A stretch of 64,000 nt of DNA from CBDFLD01 sp965249005 (GTDB taxonomy: Bacteria; Acidobacteriota; UBA6911). Every line of letters begins with the position of its first letter. The first letter of the stretch is position 1. The position numbers and the translations under genes are program-made. The DNA lies in assembly GCA_965249005.1 (NCBI GenBank), contig CBDFLD010000023.1:310001-374000 (forward strand), read 5' to 3'. Positions 46,211-54,223 of the stretch are shown here, one piece after another. The notes beneath the pieces are model-generated. The model saw only the letters and a program-made list of their open reading frames with translations. It was not told the DNA's origin and made no database searches.

Positions 46211-47203
46211 ATGACGAAGTCTGGCGGAAAACGCATGAGAACAGAGGCCATCACATCCGCTTCGGTGGCGAGTTTTGCAGAGGATGTAAGGGCCGGGTTG
46301 AGCCAAGAAGGCCAAAAGGAGCTCCTCTCGAAATACCTTTATGACGAGATGGGGTCTGCCCTTTTCGAAGTCATCTGTCTCTTGCCGGAATATGGTCTGA
46401 CGCGGGCCGGAGAGCGACTCCTGAAGGAATACTCCGACGAGATCACCAGTCACCTCCCGGCCCCCGTGATCGCAGCGGAGCTCGGCAGCGGGACAGGACG
46501 GAAGACCCGATGGATTCTCCAGGCACTTCGGCGGCGTCAGGCCGTCGATTACTACCCGATTGAAATCTCCGCCGCCGCCCTGGAACGATGCCATCAAGAG
46601 CTCGGCGATATGGATAGGGTGAGTGTGGTCGGTTTTGAACGAGAGTATCTCGAAGGTCTGCTCGAGGTTGTCGCGCGGCGCCAAGCCGGCGAACATTTGC
46701 TGGTACTTTTCCTCGGCAGTACGATTGGAAACTTCGATCGCCCTGCCGCCGCCCGGTTCCTTCGCCAAGTTCGCGAGATCCTCCAAACCGGAGACGCATT
46801 GCTGCTCGCAACCGACCTGATGAAGCCCCTGCCCACGATGGTGGCCGCCTATGACGATGGCATCGGGGTGACGGCCGCCTTCAACCTGAATCTGTTGGCC
46901 CGTGTCAACCGTGAGTTGCAGGGCGACTTCGATCTTTCCCGCTTCAAACATCTCATCCTCTTTGACCCCGAAAAGCGGCGCATCGAACTGCATCTTCGCT
47001 CGACCGAAAAGCAGACCGTGCAGATCGAGGCGGCCGGATTGACAGTCGAGCTCGATAAAGACGAGACCATCTGGACTGAGAGTAGCCATAAGTTCACCCT
47101 CGACGAAATCGTTGGGCTGGCCGAAAGCACGGGGTTCCGCTGCGACAATCATTGGGTCGATCACGACTGGCCTTACGCCCAGAATTTATTGATCGCAGAT
47201 TAG
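46211..47203 (+). CDS. egtD: EgtD-like L-histidine N-alpha-methyltransferase
   Basis: A 330-residue SAM-dependent methyltransferase resembling EgtD, which trimethylates histidine to hercynine in ergothioneine synthesis. SAM motif I is AAELGSGTGRKTR; FLGSTIGNF and YDDGIGVTAAFNLNLLARVNREL are characteristic EgtD segments, and IWTESSHKF precedes the C terminus. AGGAGAG lies 7 nt before ATG 46211. EgtB, the sulfoxide synthase, is not beside it, so ergothioneine production cannot be assumed. Some bacteria keep egtD apart or use other partners. The gene is intact; the next frame begins within it, suggesting a junction just downstream. Confidence 0.88.
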   Translation: MTKSGGKRMRTEAITSASVASFAEDVRAGLSQEGQKELLSKYLYDEMGSALFEVICLLPEYGLTRAGERLLKEYSDEITSHLPAPVIAAELGSGTGRKTRWILQALRRRQAVDYYPIEISAAALERCHQELGDMDRVSVVGFEREYLEGLLEVVARRQAGEHLLVLFLGSTIGNFDRPAAARFLRQVREILQTGDALLLATDLMKPLPTMVAAYDDGIGVTAAFNLNLLARVNRELQGDFDLSRFKHLILFDPEKRRIELHLRSTEKQTVQIEAAGLTVELDKDETIWTESSHKFTLDEIVGLAESTGFRCDNHWVDHDWPYAQNLLIAD

Positions 47204-47211
47204 GAGGTCTG

Positions 47212-47991
47212 CTCGGACTGGGTTTCGGCACCGGCACTTCCCCGGTCATCTTCGAAAACCTGGTGATCTTGCAGTGCGACCAGGATTCCGGGAAGAAGTC
47301 GTTCATTGTCGCCCTGGACAAGAAGACGGGCGAACAAGTGTGGAAGATGCCGCGTCAAGTCCAGGCGTCGTGGGCCACACCGCTACTTGTGGAGACCCCG
47401 CGCCGCACGGAGCTCGTTACCAGCGGCAATGAATGGATCATTTCCTACAATCCCGCGACAGGGCAAGAACACTGGCGGTGCAAGGGACTGGGCAGTTTCG
47501 CGATTCCGTCTCCTGTGGCCAGCGGCAATGTCGTGATCGTTGCTTCCGGTTACCCCTCCAAGCGGGTCCTGGCAGTCGAGCTGGGGGGGTCGGGTGACAT
47601 CACCGAGAGCCCAAAGGTCCTCTGGAAGTACGCAAAGGGCACAGCCTACGTACCCTCTCCTCTCGTCTACCATGACTACCTCTATCTCATGACGGACAAG
47701 GGACTGGTTTCCTGCCTCGATATTCGAACGGGAGAGGTACTGTACGAGGGGAAACGCGTGCCCGTCCCGGCAACCTTCATGGCCTCGCCAATCGGATACG
47801 AAGGCAAGATCCTCCTCTGCAGCGAAGATGGCGACGGCTTTCTCTTCCGCGCAGGGCCGAAACACGAGATTCTCAGAACCAACGCGTTGGGAGAGGCCAT
47901 CGAGGCATCCCCCGCTGTCGCACACGGAAACCTCTTCATTCGGGGCACCCAACACTTGTTCTGTGTCGGGGCAAGTACAGGCTCACGGTGA
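47212..47991 (+). pseudogene. PQQ-like beta-propeller, N-terminally truncated
   Basis: The homologous region starts abruptly after the egtD stop (47203) with LGFGTGTSPVIFENLVILQCDQDSGKK. Propeller motifs follow: LDKKTGEQVWKM, YNPATGQEHWRCKG and LDIRTGEVLYEG. About 260 residues, roughly two thirds of a propeller, are present. The frame lies open back to 47152 inside egtD, but there is no plausible start codon with a ribosome-binding site and no signal peptide. This looks like a remnant of a gene similar to the one at 5533-6861, cut when it was joined to egtD. Whether it is expressed by readthrough is unknown. Confidence 0.65.
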
Positions 47992-48170
47992 GTTGTTGCT
48001 CGTTCCGCGACCGAGTCCTGCCGTTTCGCTCGCTTTTTTTGCGACTATTGTGACCGGCTTCACGGCCACCCGGCACCACTACCGCAGTATTGTGACTTCC
48101 CTCACCCCAGATCGGACTCGCACAGTCCATAATGCGATGTAGACAAGGGCTTCTCGACGAATCCATTAAA

Positions 48171-49571
48171 ATGAAAACTCGCCATCTGAAGGATGAAACG
48201 GGCGCCGTGGCCCTGGTCGTTACGCTACTTGTGTCGATGTTGATGCTGGGCTTAGGTCTAGCGTCGAATACAAATTCCGCGTTCGAGGTCGAAATCGCAT
48301 CAAATCACGAGAAGCAGACCCTGGCTTTTTATGCAGCCCAAACAGGGTTGGAGAGAGCCATCGACGGCTTCCGCACGGACTATACGACCACCAATCTTCC
48401 TGCCGACGGCGGGTTGCTCTTCGACAAAGTAGCTGGCAGTACCGTCACCGCAGACTATACCGTATCGGTCGCGCGGCGGGACTCGGTCAACCTCTCTCCA
48501 ATCTACCCCTACCCGGTCTTTTACACGATTACCAGTGTGGGACGCCAGGTTCCGGCCAACTCGACCGCCCGGGTTTCCAGCGTGACACTATCGCAGACTC
48601 TTGCGGCAACTCCCCGTACTCTGGCCAACTATGCCCTGTTCTACGACATCTTCCCCTATACCCTGTCTTTTTCGCCTTTTTTCAAACTCTCGGGAAGGCT
48701 CGCCGTCAACGACCTGGGCGGTGTGAACGTTTCGACCTCGACCACGGTGAACGGGGATTTCTATGCGGCGGGGGCCATCAACGGCGGGCCTCCCAACGTG
48801 TCCGGCAACATCATCGAGAACGGAGGGCAGATCAGCTTTCCGTCCACAGTGTCGCCCTTTGCCGCCGGCGCTGATCCTTTCTACACATTCGACGGAACGA
48901 CCCGGCTGATTTTCAACAGCGATGCGACCGTGACTATCTACAACAACGACCTCTCGGGCGGCGTCTGGACCGGCCCCTTGCCGGCCAACGGAATCATATC
49001 GGTCGACGGCGACGTTATCGCCGAAGGGACCGTGAGCGGCCGCGTCACGGTCGCAGCAACCGACGATATCCTGATCAACGGTCATATCCGTTATGCAGAC
49101 CAAACTCCGAGCTCGTGGGATACGCTGGCGCTGGTCGCACAGGGAACGGTCGTCATCCCGGAGTACAAGTACACGGAGACATTCGACCCCGACGGATTCG
49201 AGCCGACCTTCAATGGCAGTGGGACACGACTCACCGGTGTTACTGGTGGAACATTCGGGTCGACGGCGATTCCGGAGGGAGGCTCGGATCTGTACGTCGA
49301 CGCGACTCTCGTGTCACTCACCAGCAATTCGAACGGGATCGTTCAGCCGAGAACCCGGCCTCCGGGCTTCTTCTACATATACGGCAATACAATCGGAAAG
49401 AAAGCGGTTGCCACAATCAAGGTTAGCGGCGGGGCTCACGTCGCGGGCCTCAGCCTTCAGATTACCGAAAACAAGAAGCTCGATCTGCTGCCACCCCCAG
49501 GGTTTCCGTTCGACAACAAAGTATTGCCAACCTTCTTTGCCTTCCGAGAAGTCCGCAGTTCTCTGCAGTAG
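48171..49571 (+). CDS. PilX-like pilus-assembly/tip-type protein
   Basis: A 466-residue protein with a short basic N terminus and a single long hydrophobic helix (ALVVTLLVSMLMLGLGLASNTNSAFE), then an F-x-x-E-x-A-S-N-H-E-K-Q pattern. This matches the N-terminal PilX/PilV-like segment of minor pilins and their non-processed relatives. The following ~400 residues are beta-rich and repetitive (VSGNIIENGGQISF, VDGDVIAEGTVSGRVTV), as in DUF4900-type proteins. A start at ATG 48171 is chosen because the helix follows 13 residues in; the frame opens at 48132. The truncated pilin 6 kb away is in the opposite orientation. It may take part in type IV pilus or secretion pseudopilus assembly. Confidence 0.65.
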   Translation: MKTRHLKDETGAVALVVTLLVSMLMLGLGLASNTNSAFEVEIASNHEKQTLAFYAAQTGLERAIDGFRTDYTTTNLPADGGLLFDKVAGSTVTADYTVSVARRDSVNLSPIYPYPVFYTITSVGRQVPANSTARVSSVTLSQTLAATPRTLANYALFYDIFPYTLSFSPFFKLSGRLAVNDLGGVNVSTSTTVNGDFYAAGAINGGPPNVSGNIIENGGQISFPSTVSPFAAGADPFYTFDGTTRLIFNSDATVTIYNNDLSGGVWTGPLPANGIISVDGDVIAEGTVSGRVTVAATDDILINGHIRYADQTPSSWDTLALVAQGTVVIPEYKYTETFDPDGFEPTFNGSGTRLTGVTGGTFGSTAIPEGGSDLYVDATLVSLTSNSNGIVQPRTRPPGFFYIYGNTIGKKAVATIKVSGGAHVAGLSLQITENKKLDLLPPPGFPFDNKVLPTFFAFREVRSSLQ

Positions 49572-49583
49572 CCCTCTTCCCGT

Positions 49584-49628
49584 TGTCCCATGTTTTCCGC
49601 AAGGAAAACGTGGGGGGGGGGATGTCCC
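49584..49628. repeat. Degenerate copy of dispersed palindromic repeat
   Basis: Left arm TTGTCCCATGTTTTCC (49584-49599) and right arm GGAAAACGTGGGGGGGGGGATGTCCC (49603-49628) resemble the repeat at 42491 and 53301, with expanded G runs and a shortened spacer. It sits in the gap between the PilX-like gene and the broken CDF gene. Confidence 0.65.
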
Positions 49629-49682
49629 TTCACCTCTTCCCGTTGCCTTTGGGGGACATCTTGTCTTAATCTTCGACCAGAG

Positions 49683-50427
49683 ATGGCAATCGACCAGGAA
49701 GATCAATACAGCCGGCAAGTCCGTCGAGTCCTACTCACCACCCTGGTACTCAATGCGCTCGTCGTTGTTGCGAAGCTCGCCGCAGGTTTTGCGGCGGGTT
49801 CCCTCAGTGTGGTCAGCGACGCCATTATTCTTCCACGGACACACTCAACAATTTGGTGGGTATCGCGATCGTGCGTCTGGCCCGTTCCGCTCCCGACGAA
49901 GAACATCCCCACGGCCACCAAAAGTTCGAGACTCTTGCGGCCTTTGGCATAGCCGCCTGGTTGTTTGGTCCTACGAAGACCGCCGCGGCAGGGCACTCAA
50001 CAGCAGTTTCTTGCTTGCAGACGCAAAGCACACGCTCAGCGACATTTTTGTTACGTTGTCGGTCCTCGCCGGCCTGATCACGTTCCGGATCTGGAAAATT
50101 GACCTGGATCCCTACTTGGCGATGATGGTTGCAGGCGTGATCATTTACGCTGCCTATCAGGTCTTCTCTTCCACGATCCCGATTCTGGTGGACAGCGCAC
50201 CCCTATCTTCGGAGCACATCGCGAGAATCGTAAGAGAGACTCCCGGGGTGCGATCCGTGCACGAAATCTTATCCCGGGGTGTTCCCGGAAAGATCTTCAT
50301 CAGCATGCACCTGGCGGTTCATCCGACTGAAACAAAGGAGGCACACGCAGTTACCGAGGAGGTCGAACGGAGGTTGGAGCAGTTGATTGGACCTTGCCAG
50401 GTCGTCATTCACGTGGAACCGGAGTAG
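49683..50427 (+). pseudogene. Cation diffusion facilitator (CDF) transporter, frameshifted
   Basis: Three frames together spell a CDF metal exporter. Frame one (from ATG 49683) has VRRVLLTTLVLNALVVVAKLAAGF and GSLSVVSDAI, the first two helices. Frame two (from about 49840) reads NNLVGIAIVRLARSAPDEEHPHGHQKFETLAAFGIA; HPHGH is the CDF signature. Frame three (from about 49965) reads RRGRALNSSFLLADAKHTLSD and continues to the cytoplasmic domain ending at 50427. Besides two frameshifts, about 50-60 residues between helices 3 and 4 seem deleted. The product is unlikely to work. The cytoplasmic part is open to the end. Confidence 0.8.
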
Positions 50428-50471
50428 AGAGGACCCACTCCCTTTTTTGACGGCGGGCGTATCCCGCTGGT

Positions 50472-52088
50472 CTAACCTGAAAGCCCTCGAATAATGGGAT
50501 CGGCGTTATCTTGTCCTTCCAGCAGGATTGCTTTTTCCTTGGCGAGGTCCAAGTTGGCAAAAGGACCCACATAGATGACAAACCAGTTCCCTCCACCGTC
50601 TCTATAGAACCTCATGTAGGCCGGGTGTCCCTGGCTTTCCAGCTTGACGAGCGCGGCCTTGGCCCGGGATTTTGTCCTCAGGGAATGCAACTGGATGATA
50701 TAGCCTTCGCCCGCAACGCTATGGATGCGAATACCCTCTTGCGGGGCGGTTTCCGTCCCACGGCTGTTGCCACGATCTTCCCCGCGGTCAGTGCTGACTT
50801 CGATCTCCACGCTTTCGACTTTTTCGGCGGCAACAGTATTGCTCCTGCCCACCTCCGGCAGATCCGGGGCATGGCTGATTGAGATCGTCGTGCTCGGGGC
50901 GGATGCGGCGGAAGAATGAACGGTCGAGGTGCTACTCGAAGTCACAATTTCGGTGGCGTCCACCGGAGCCGCAACACGGGTGCTCTGGGTGGGGAGCGAC
51001 TCGGTTCGAAGTCGAGCAATGGGCTGCGATTCCGACTTCGCGGACGCAGAATCAAAGGTCGGCCATTCCAGGGGTGGCATGCCGCTCGACGCCAACCAAA
51101 ACGAGACACCTACAAGAGCGGCCAGCACCGCGCCTGCTAGAGGAATCGGCCGCAGCAAGGAAGCCCCAAAACCACGCTCGGCGGGCTTGTCGTTGCCGGC
51201 AAGGCTGCGGACGGCGTTTTTGACCATTTCCTTTGTGATGGTGTAAGAGCGATCCATATACCCCGATACCAGAGAACGATCGCACACGAGGTTGATCAAT
51301 CGGGGATAGCCCTTGGTATTGCGATAGAGCGTCGATAGCGCCGCCCGCGTGAAATTGAGCGACTTTGTGCATCCGGCGACCGAAAGCCGGTGATGAACAT
51401 AGCGAATGGTATCTTCCTTGGTAAGAGGCTTGATTCGATAGCGATTGGAAATTCGCTGGTTCAATTGCCTGAGCTCCGGCAAGCGCAACTTCTTCTCGAA
51501 CTCCACCTGGCCGACGAAAATGATCTGAAGCAGCTTCTTCTTCGACGTCTCCAGGTTCGATAACAAGCGAATTTGTTCCAGGGCGCCGACGGATAGGTCC
51601 TGCGATTCGTCGATCAGGATCACGGTAAAAACGTCCTTCTCGATCATCCCGGAAAGATATGCATTCAACTCATCGATCAGGTCCTTCTTGGACAGGCCCT
51701 TCATCCAATCGGATTCGAAGGCGCGATCCTTATTTCCCGCTTGACTGTCCTGATTTTCTTCGCTTGCATGCTTCCCTTGACGGGTGACACTTGGTTGAAC
51801 CCCTAGATCCTGCAGGATTGCCTTCAGGATTTCCTCTTCCGACAACAGGGGATTCAAGATGATGGCCGTACGCAGAGACTTCGTATCCAGTTTTCCGAGC
51901 AATGACCAGCAAAGCGTTGTCTTGCCGGTACCTACGTCGCCGACAATCACGGTGAAGCCCTCACGCCGCTGAATCCCGTATAGAATCTGATCGAACGCGC
52001 CACGGTGCTGCTGATTCATGAAGAGGAACTCAGGATCGGGAGTCAGGCTAAACGGCTTTTCTTTCAGGCCATAGAATGATTCGTACAT
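50472..52088 (-). CDS. ExeA-like AAA ATPase with transmembrane and SPOR domains
   Basis: This 538-residue protein begins MYESFYGLKEKPFSLTPDPEFLF, the hallmark of ExeA/general-secretion ATPases. GDVGTGKTT is Walker A and VILIDESQD Walker B. A transmembrane helix lies near residues 310-330 (LAGAVLAALVGVSFWLA). A low-complexity Ser/Thr-rich linker leads to a C-terminal SPOR-like domain (YIIQLHSLRTKSRAKAAL...WFVIYVGPF, about 455-530), which binds denuded peptidoglycan. ExeA uses a peptidoglycan-binding domain to insert secretion or pilus complexes in the wall. This protein probably does so with a SPOR domain. It could also belong to an exopolysaccharide/exosortase locus, but no exosortase is present. 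Confidence 0.85.
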   Translation of the reverse strand: MYESFYGLKEKPFSLTPDPEFLFMNQQHRGAFDQILYGIQRREGFTVIVGDVGTGKTTLCWSLLGKLDTKSLRTAIILNPLLSEEEILKAILQDLGVQPSVTRQGKHASEENQDSQAGNKDRAFESDWMKGLSKKDLIDELNAYLSGMIEKDVFTVILIDESQDLSVGALEQIRLLSNLETSKKKLLQIIFVGQVEFEKKLRLPELRQLNQRISNRYRIKPLTKEDTIRYVHHRLSVAGCTKSLNFTRAALSTLYRNTKGYPRLINLVCDRSLVSGYMDRSYTITKEMVKNAVRSLAGNDKPAERGFGASLLRPIPLAGAVLAALVGVSFWLASSGMPPLEWPTFDSASAKSESQPIARLRTESLPTQSTRVAAPVDATEIVTSSSTSTVHSSAASAPSTTISISHAPDLPEVGRSNTVAAEKVESVEIEVSTDRGEDRGNSRGTETAPQEGIRIHSVAGEGYIIQLHSLRTKSRAKAALVKLESQGHPAYMRFYRDGGGNWFVIYVGPFANLDLAKEKAILLEGQDNADPIIRGLSG

Positions 52089-52269
52089 GATGATCCCCTA
52101 TCGACGGACGGAGTGGCGAACACCTCGACTGGTCAGATTTCGCCCTCGTGTGTCTTGGTCCCTTTTCGTCTTGGAGGAAATGTAAGTTTAGGTAATTTAA
52201 TGGCTTAATATCGGGCGGACGCACCCTTTCGCGGGCCCGAAAACTGGGGAAGGGAGAAGTTCGGAAGAT

Positions 52270-53235
52270 CTAGTAGCCGAGGTTTTTATCGACGATATTA
52301 TGGAGGTTGTCACCTCTCTGATATCGCCCCAGATTCTCGATGAAGAACTGCACGGACTCGTCCAGCCAGTCTTTGGTCTGATCCGCGCAGTGGGGAGACA
52401 GCAGAACGTTCGGCAAACTATAAAAGGGGTGTCCCTCGGGCAAGGGCTCGTTTTCGAACACGTCGAGCGCCGCGCCGCGAATCCATCGCTGCCGCAGCGC
52501 TTCGATCAAAACTGGTTCATCGACGATCGCGCCGCGGCCGACATTGATCAAAACAGCAGAGGTTTTCATGGCCCGAAGCTCCTGCTCGCCGAAGCTGTGG
52601 CGCGTTTTGGCAGTGAGCGGTAGCGATAACACGACATAGTCGGATCGCGCAAGAAGCTTGTCCATCTCACTTGGCGGGAAAAGTTCATCGACCCATGGAT
52701 CGCCATCCGAGAGTTGTACACGTCGCCGGACCGCCAGCACGGTCGTATCAAACGCCTTCGCCTTCTGTGCGACCGTATGTCCTATATCCCCATATCCCAC
52801 GATGCCAAGCGTTTGCCGGTTGATCTCGAGCACGCTGAATGGGTCCCAGACACCTTTGGCCTGGCTCCGCATCATACGTGCAAAATCCTTGGCAAAGAAA
52901 AGAACGGCCGCCATACAAAACTCCCCAAGAGAGGAGCTATAGACTCCACGGCTGTTGGTAAGGGGCAGCGAACTCTCCACGAGTGCCGGGAAAAGGACAT
53001 GGTCGACGCCTGCGGAAATGGTATGGACCCAACGCAAATTGGGTATCATCCGCCAGACCTGCTGGATCAGTTCGCTGTCTTGATTGGCACAGAGCATCAC
53101 ATCCGCCTCGGGTGCGGCCGCCTCAAAGTCTTTCACGGAGTCGCCTACGCAAACGACGCAGTCCGGCGCTTCGGCAAGCAGACGGAGTTGACTTTCCTGA
53201 GGCCTCCCCAAGACCAGGACGCTCGTGTTTTTCAT
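52270..53235 (-). CDS. D-2-hydroxyacid dehydrogenase (GhrA/SerA-like)
   Basis: About 321 residues from ATG 53235; the frame opens at 53307. NAD(P)-binding motif GYGDIG follows a helix starting LGIVGY. Catalytic residues are visible: Arg in NVGRGAIVDE, Glu in DVFENEPLP and His in LSPHCADQT. Substrate could be glyoxylate/hydroxypyruvate or 2-ketoacids; the short length argues against 3-phosphoglycerate dehydrogenase with ACT domain. It is next to fabI on the same strand but a palindromic repeat lies between. Not obviously linked in function. Confidence 0.88.
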   Translation of the reverse strand: MKNTSVLVLGRPQESQLRLLAEAPDCVVCVGDSVKDFEAAAPEADVMLCANQDSELIQQVWRMIPNLRWVHTISAGVDHVLFPALVESSLPLTNSRGVYSSSLGEFCMAAVLFFAKDFARMMRSQAKGVWDPFSVLEINRQTLGIVGYGDIGHTVAQKAKAFDTTVLAVRRRVQLSDGDPWVDELFPPSEMDKLLARSDYVVLSLPLTAKTRHSFGEQELRAMKTSAVLINVGRGAIVDEPVLIEALRQRWIRGAALDVFENEPLPEGHPFYSLPNVLLSPHCADQTKDWLDESVQFFIENLGRYQRGDNLHNIVDKNLGY

Positions 53236-53300
53236 GTTGGTTACTCTAGCAAAAACGCGCTGGCGTCGCGAGACGGTACGATGCTCCGTGCTCAACGAAA

Positions 53301-53374
53301 GGGACATCCCCCACGTTTCCTAGTTCTTTGTAACAAATGGAGTTCGGGAAAACAGGAAACGTGGGGGACGTCCC
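53301..53374. repeat. Complete copy of dispersed palindromic repeat
   Basis: Perfect-looking inverted arms GGGACATCCCCCACGTTTCC (53301-53320) and GGAAACGTGGGGGACGTCCC (53355-53374) frame a 34-bp spacer. It lies between fabI and the dehydrogenase gene; the right arm is adjacent to the fabI stop, so it could end transcription there. Confidence 0.85.
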
Positions 53375-53375
53375 T

Positions 53376-54146
53376 TCACATCCCCATGATTTGGTAGCCG
53401 CAATCTACGTAGAGGACCTGACCGGTAATGGCAGCGGCGCCGTCGGACGCCAGGAATACTCCCATGGCGCCCAACTCCTCTGGGGTCACATTTCGCTTCA
53501 AGGGGGCGTGCTCTGCGTAGTGTTTGAGAATCCCCGTGAACCCGGCGATGCCTCGCGCCGCCAGTGTGTTGACTGGCCCGGCGCTGATGCAGTTGACCCG
53601 GATCCTCCTGGGTCCCAGATCATAGGCAAGATAGCGATTCGTGGCTTCCAGGGATGCTTTCGCCACCCCCATCACATTGTAGTGGGGCATGACTTTGACA
53701 GCACCGTAGTAAGTCATGGCGACGATGCTGCCACCATCCCGCATCAAGGGCACCGCAGCTCTGGTCAGCGCGATGAGAGAATAGGCGCTCACATCCTGCG
53801 CTACCTGAAAGGCTTCCCGGCTCGTCTCGAGAAACTCTTCCTCGAGCGCCTCTCGCGGAGCAAACGCGACCGAGTGCAGAAGAAGGTCCAGTTTCCCGTA
53901 CTCTTTCCCGATGTCAGCAAAAACCCTCTCGATCTGGGCATCGCTGGAGACGTCACAGGGAAGCAATAAGGTATTGGAGCCCAACTCGCGCGTTAGATTC
54001 TCGACGTTGCTCTTGAGGCGTTCGCCCTGGTACGTGAAGGCCAGGGTCGCTCCGTTTTCGGCCCAGGCTCGAGCGATAGACCATGCGATGGAACGCTTGT
54101 TCGCCACACCAAAAACAACGCCAATTTTCCCGCTCAGTTCCGACAT
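53376..54146 (-). CDS. fabI: Enoyl-[acyl-carrier-protein] reductase FabI
   Basis: A 256-residue NADH-dependent enoyl-ACP reductase. GVANKRSIAW is the characteristic FabI nucleotide-binding segment, and Tyr156 and Lys163 (in PHYNVMGVAK) form the Y-x6-K catalytic pair at exactly the E. coli numbering; Tyr146/147 precede. IRVNCISAGPVNTLAARGI matches FabI. GGAGGAG precedes ATG 54146. This is the last step of each fatty-acid elongation cycle. Target of triclosan and isoniazid-type drugs in relatives. Confidence 0.96.
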   Translation of the reverse strand: MSELSGKIGVVFGVANKRSIAWSIARAWAENGATLAFTYQGERLKSNVENLTRELGSNTLLLPCDVSSDAQIERVFADIGKEYGKLDLLLHSVAFAPREALEEEFLETSREAFQVAQDVSAYSLIALTRAAVPLMRDGGSIVAMTYYGAVKVMPHYNVMGVAKASLEATNRYLAYDLGPRRIRVNCISAGPVNTLAARGIAGFTGILKHYAEHAPLKRNVTPEELGAMGVFLASDGAAAITGQVLYVDCGYQIMGM

Positions 54147-54223
54147 GGTCCCGCTCCTCCTGTTTTAGAAATCATCCGTCGCCCGCCACACCCGGTTCCT
54201 CCGGTGACACGACGCGTGGCCGA

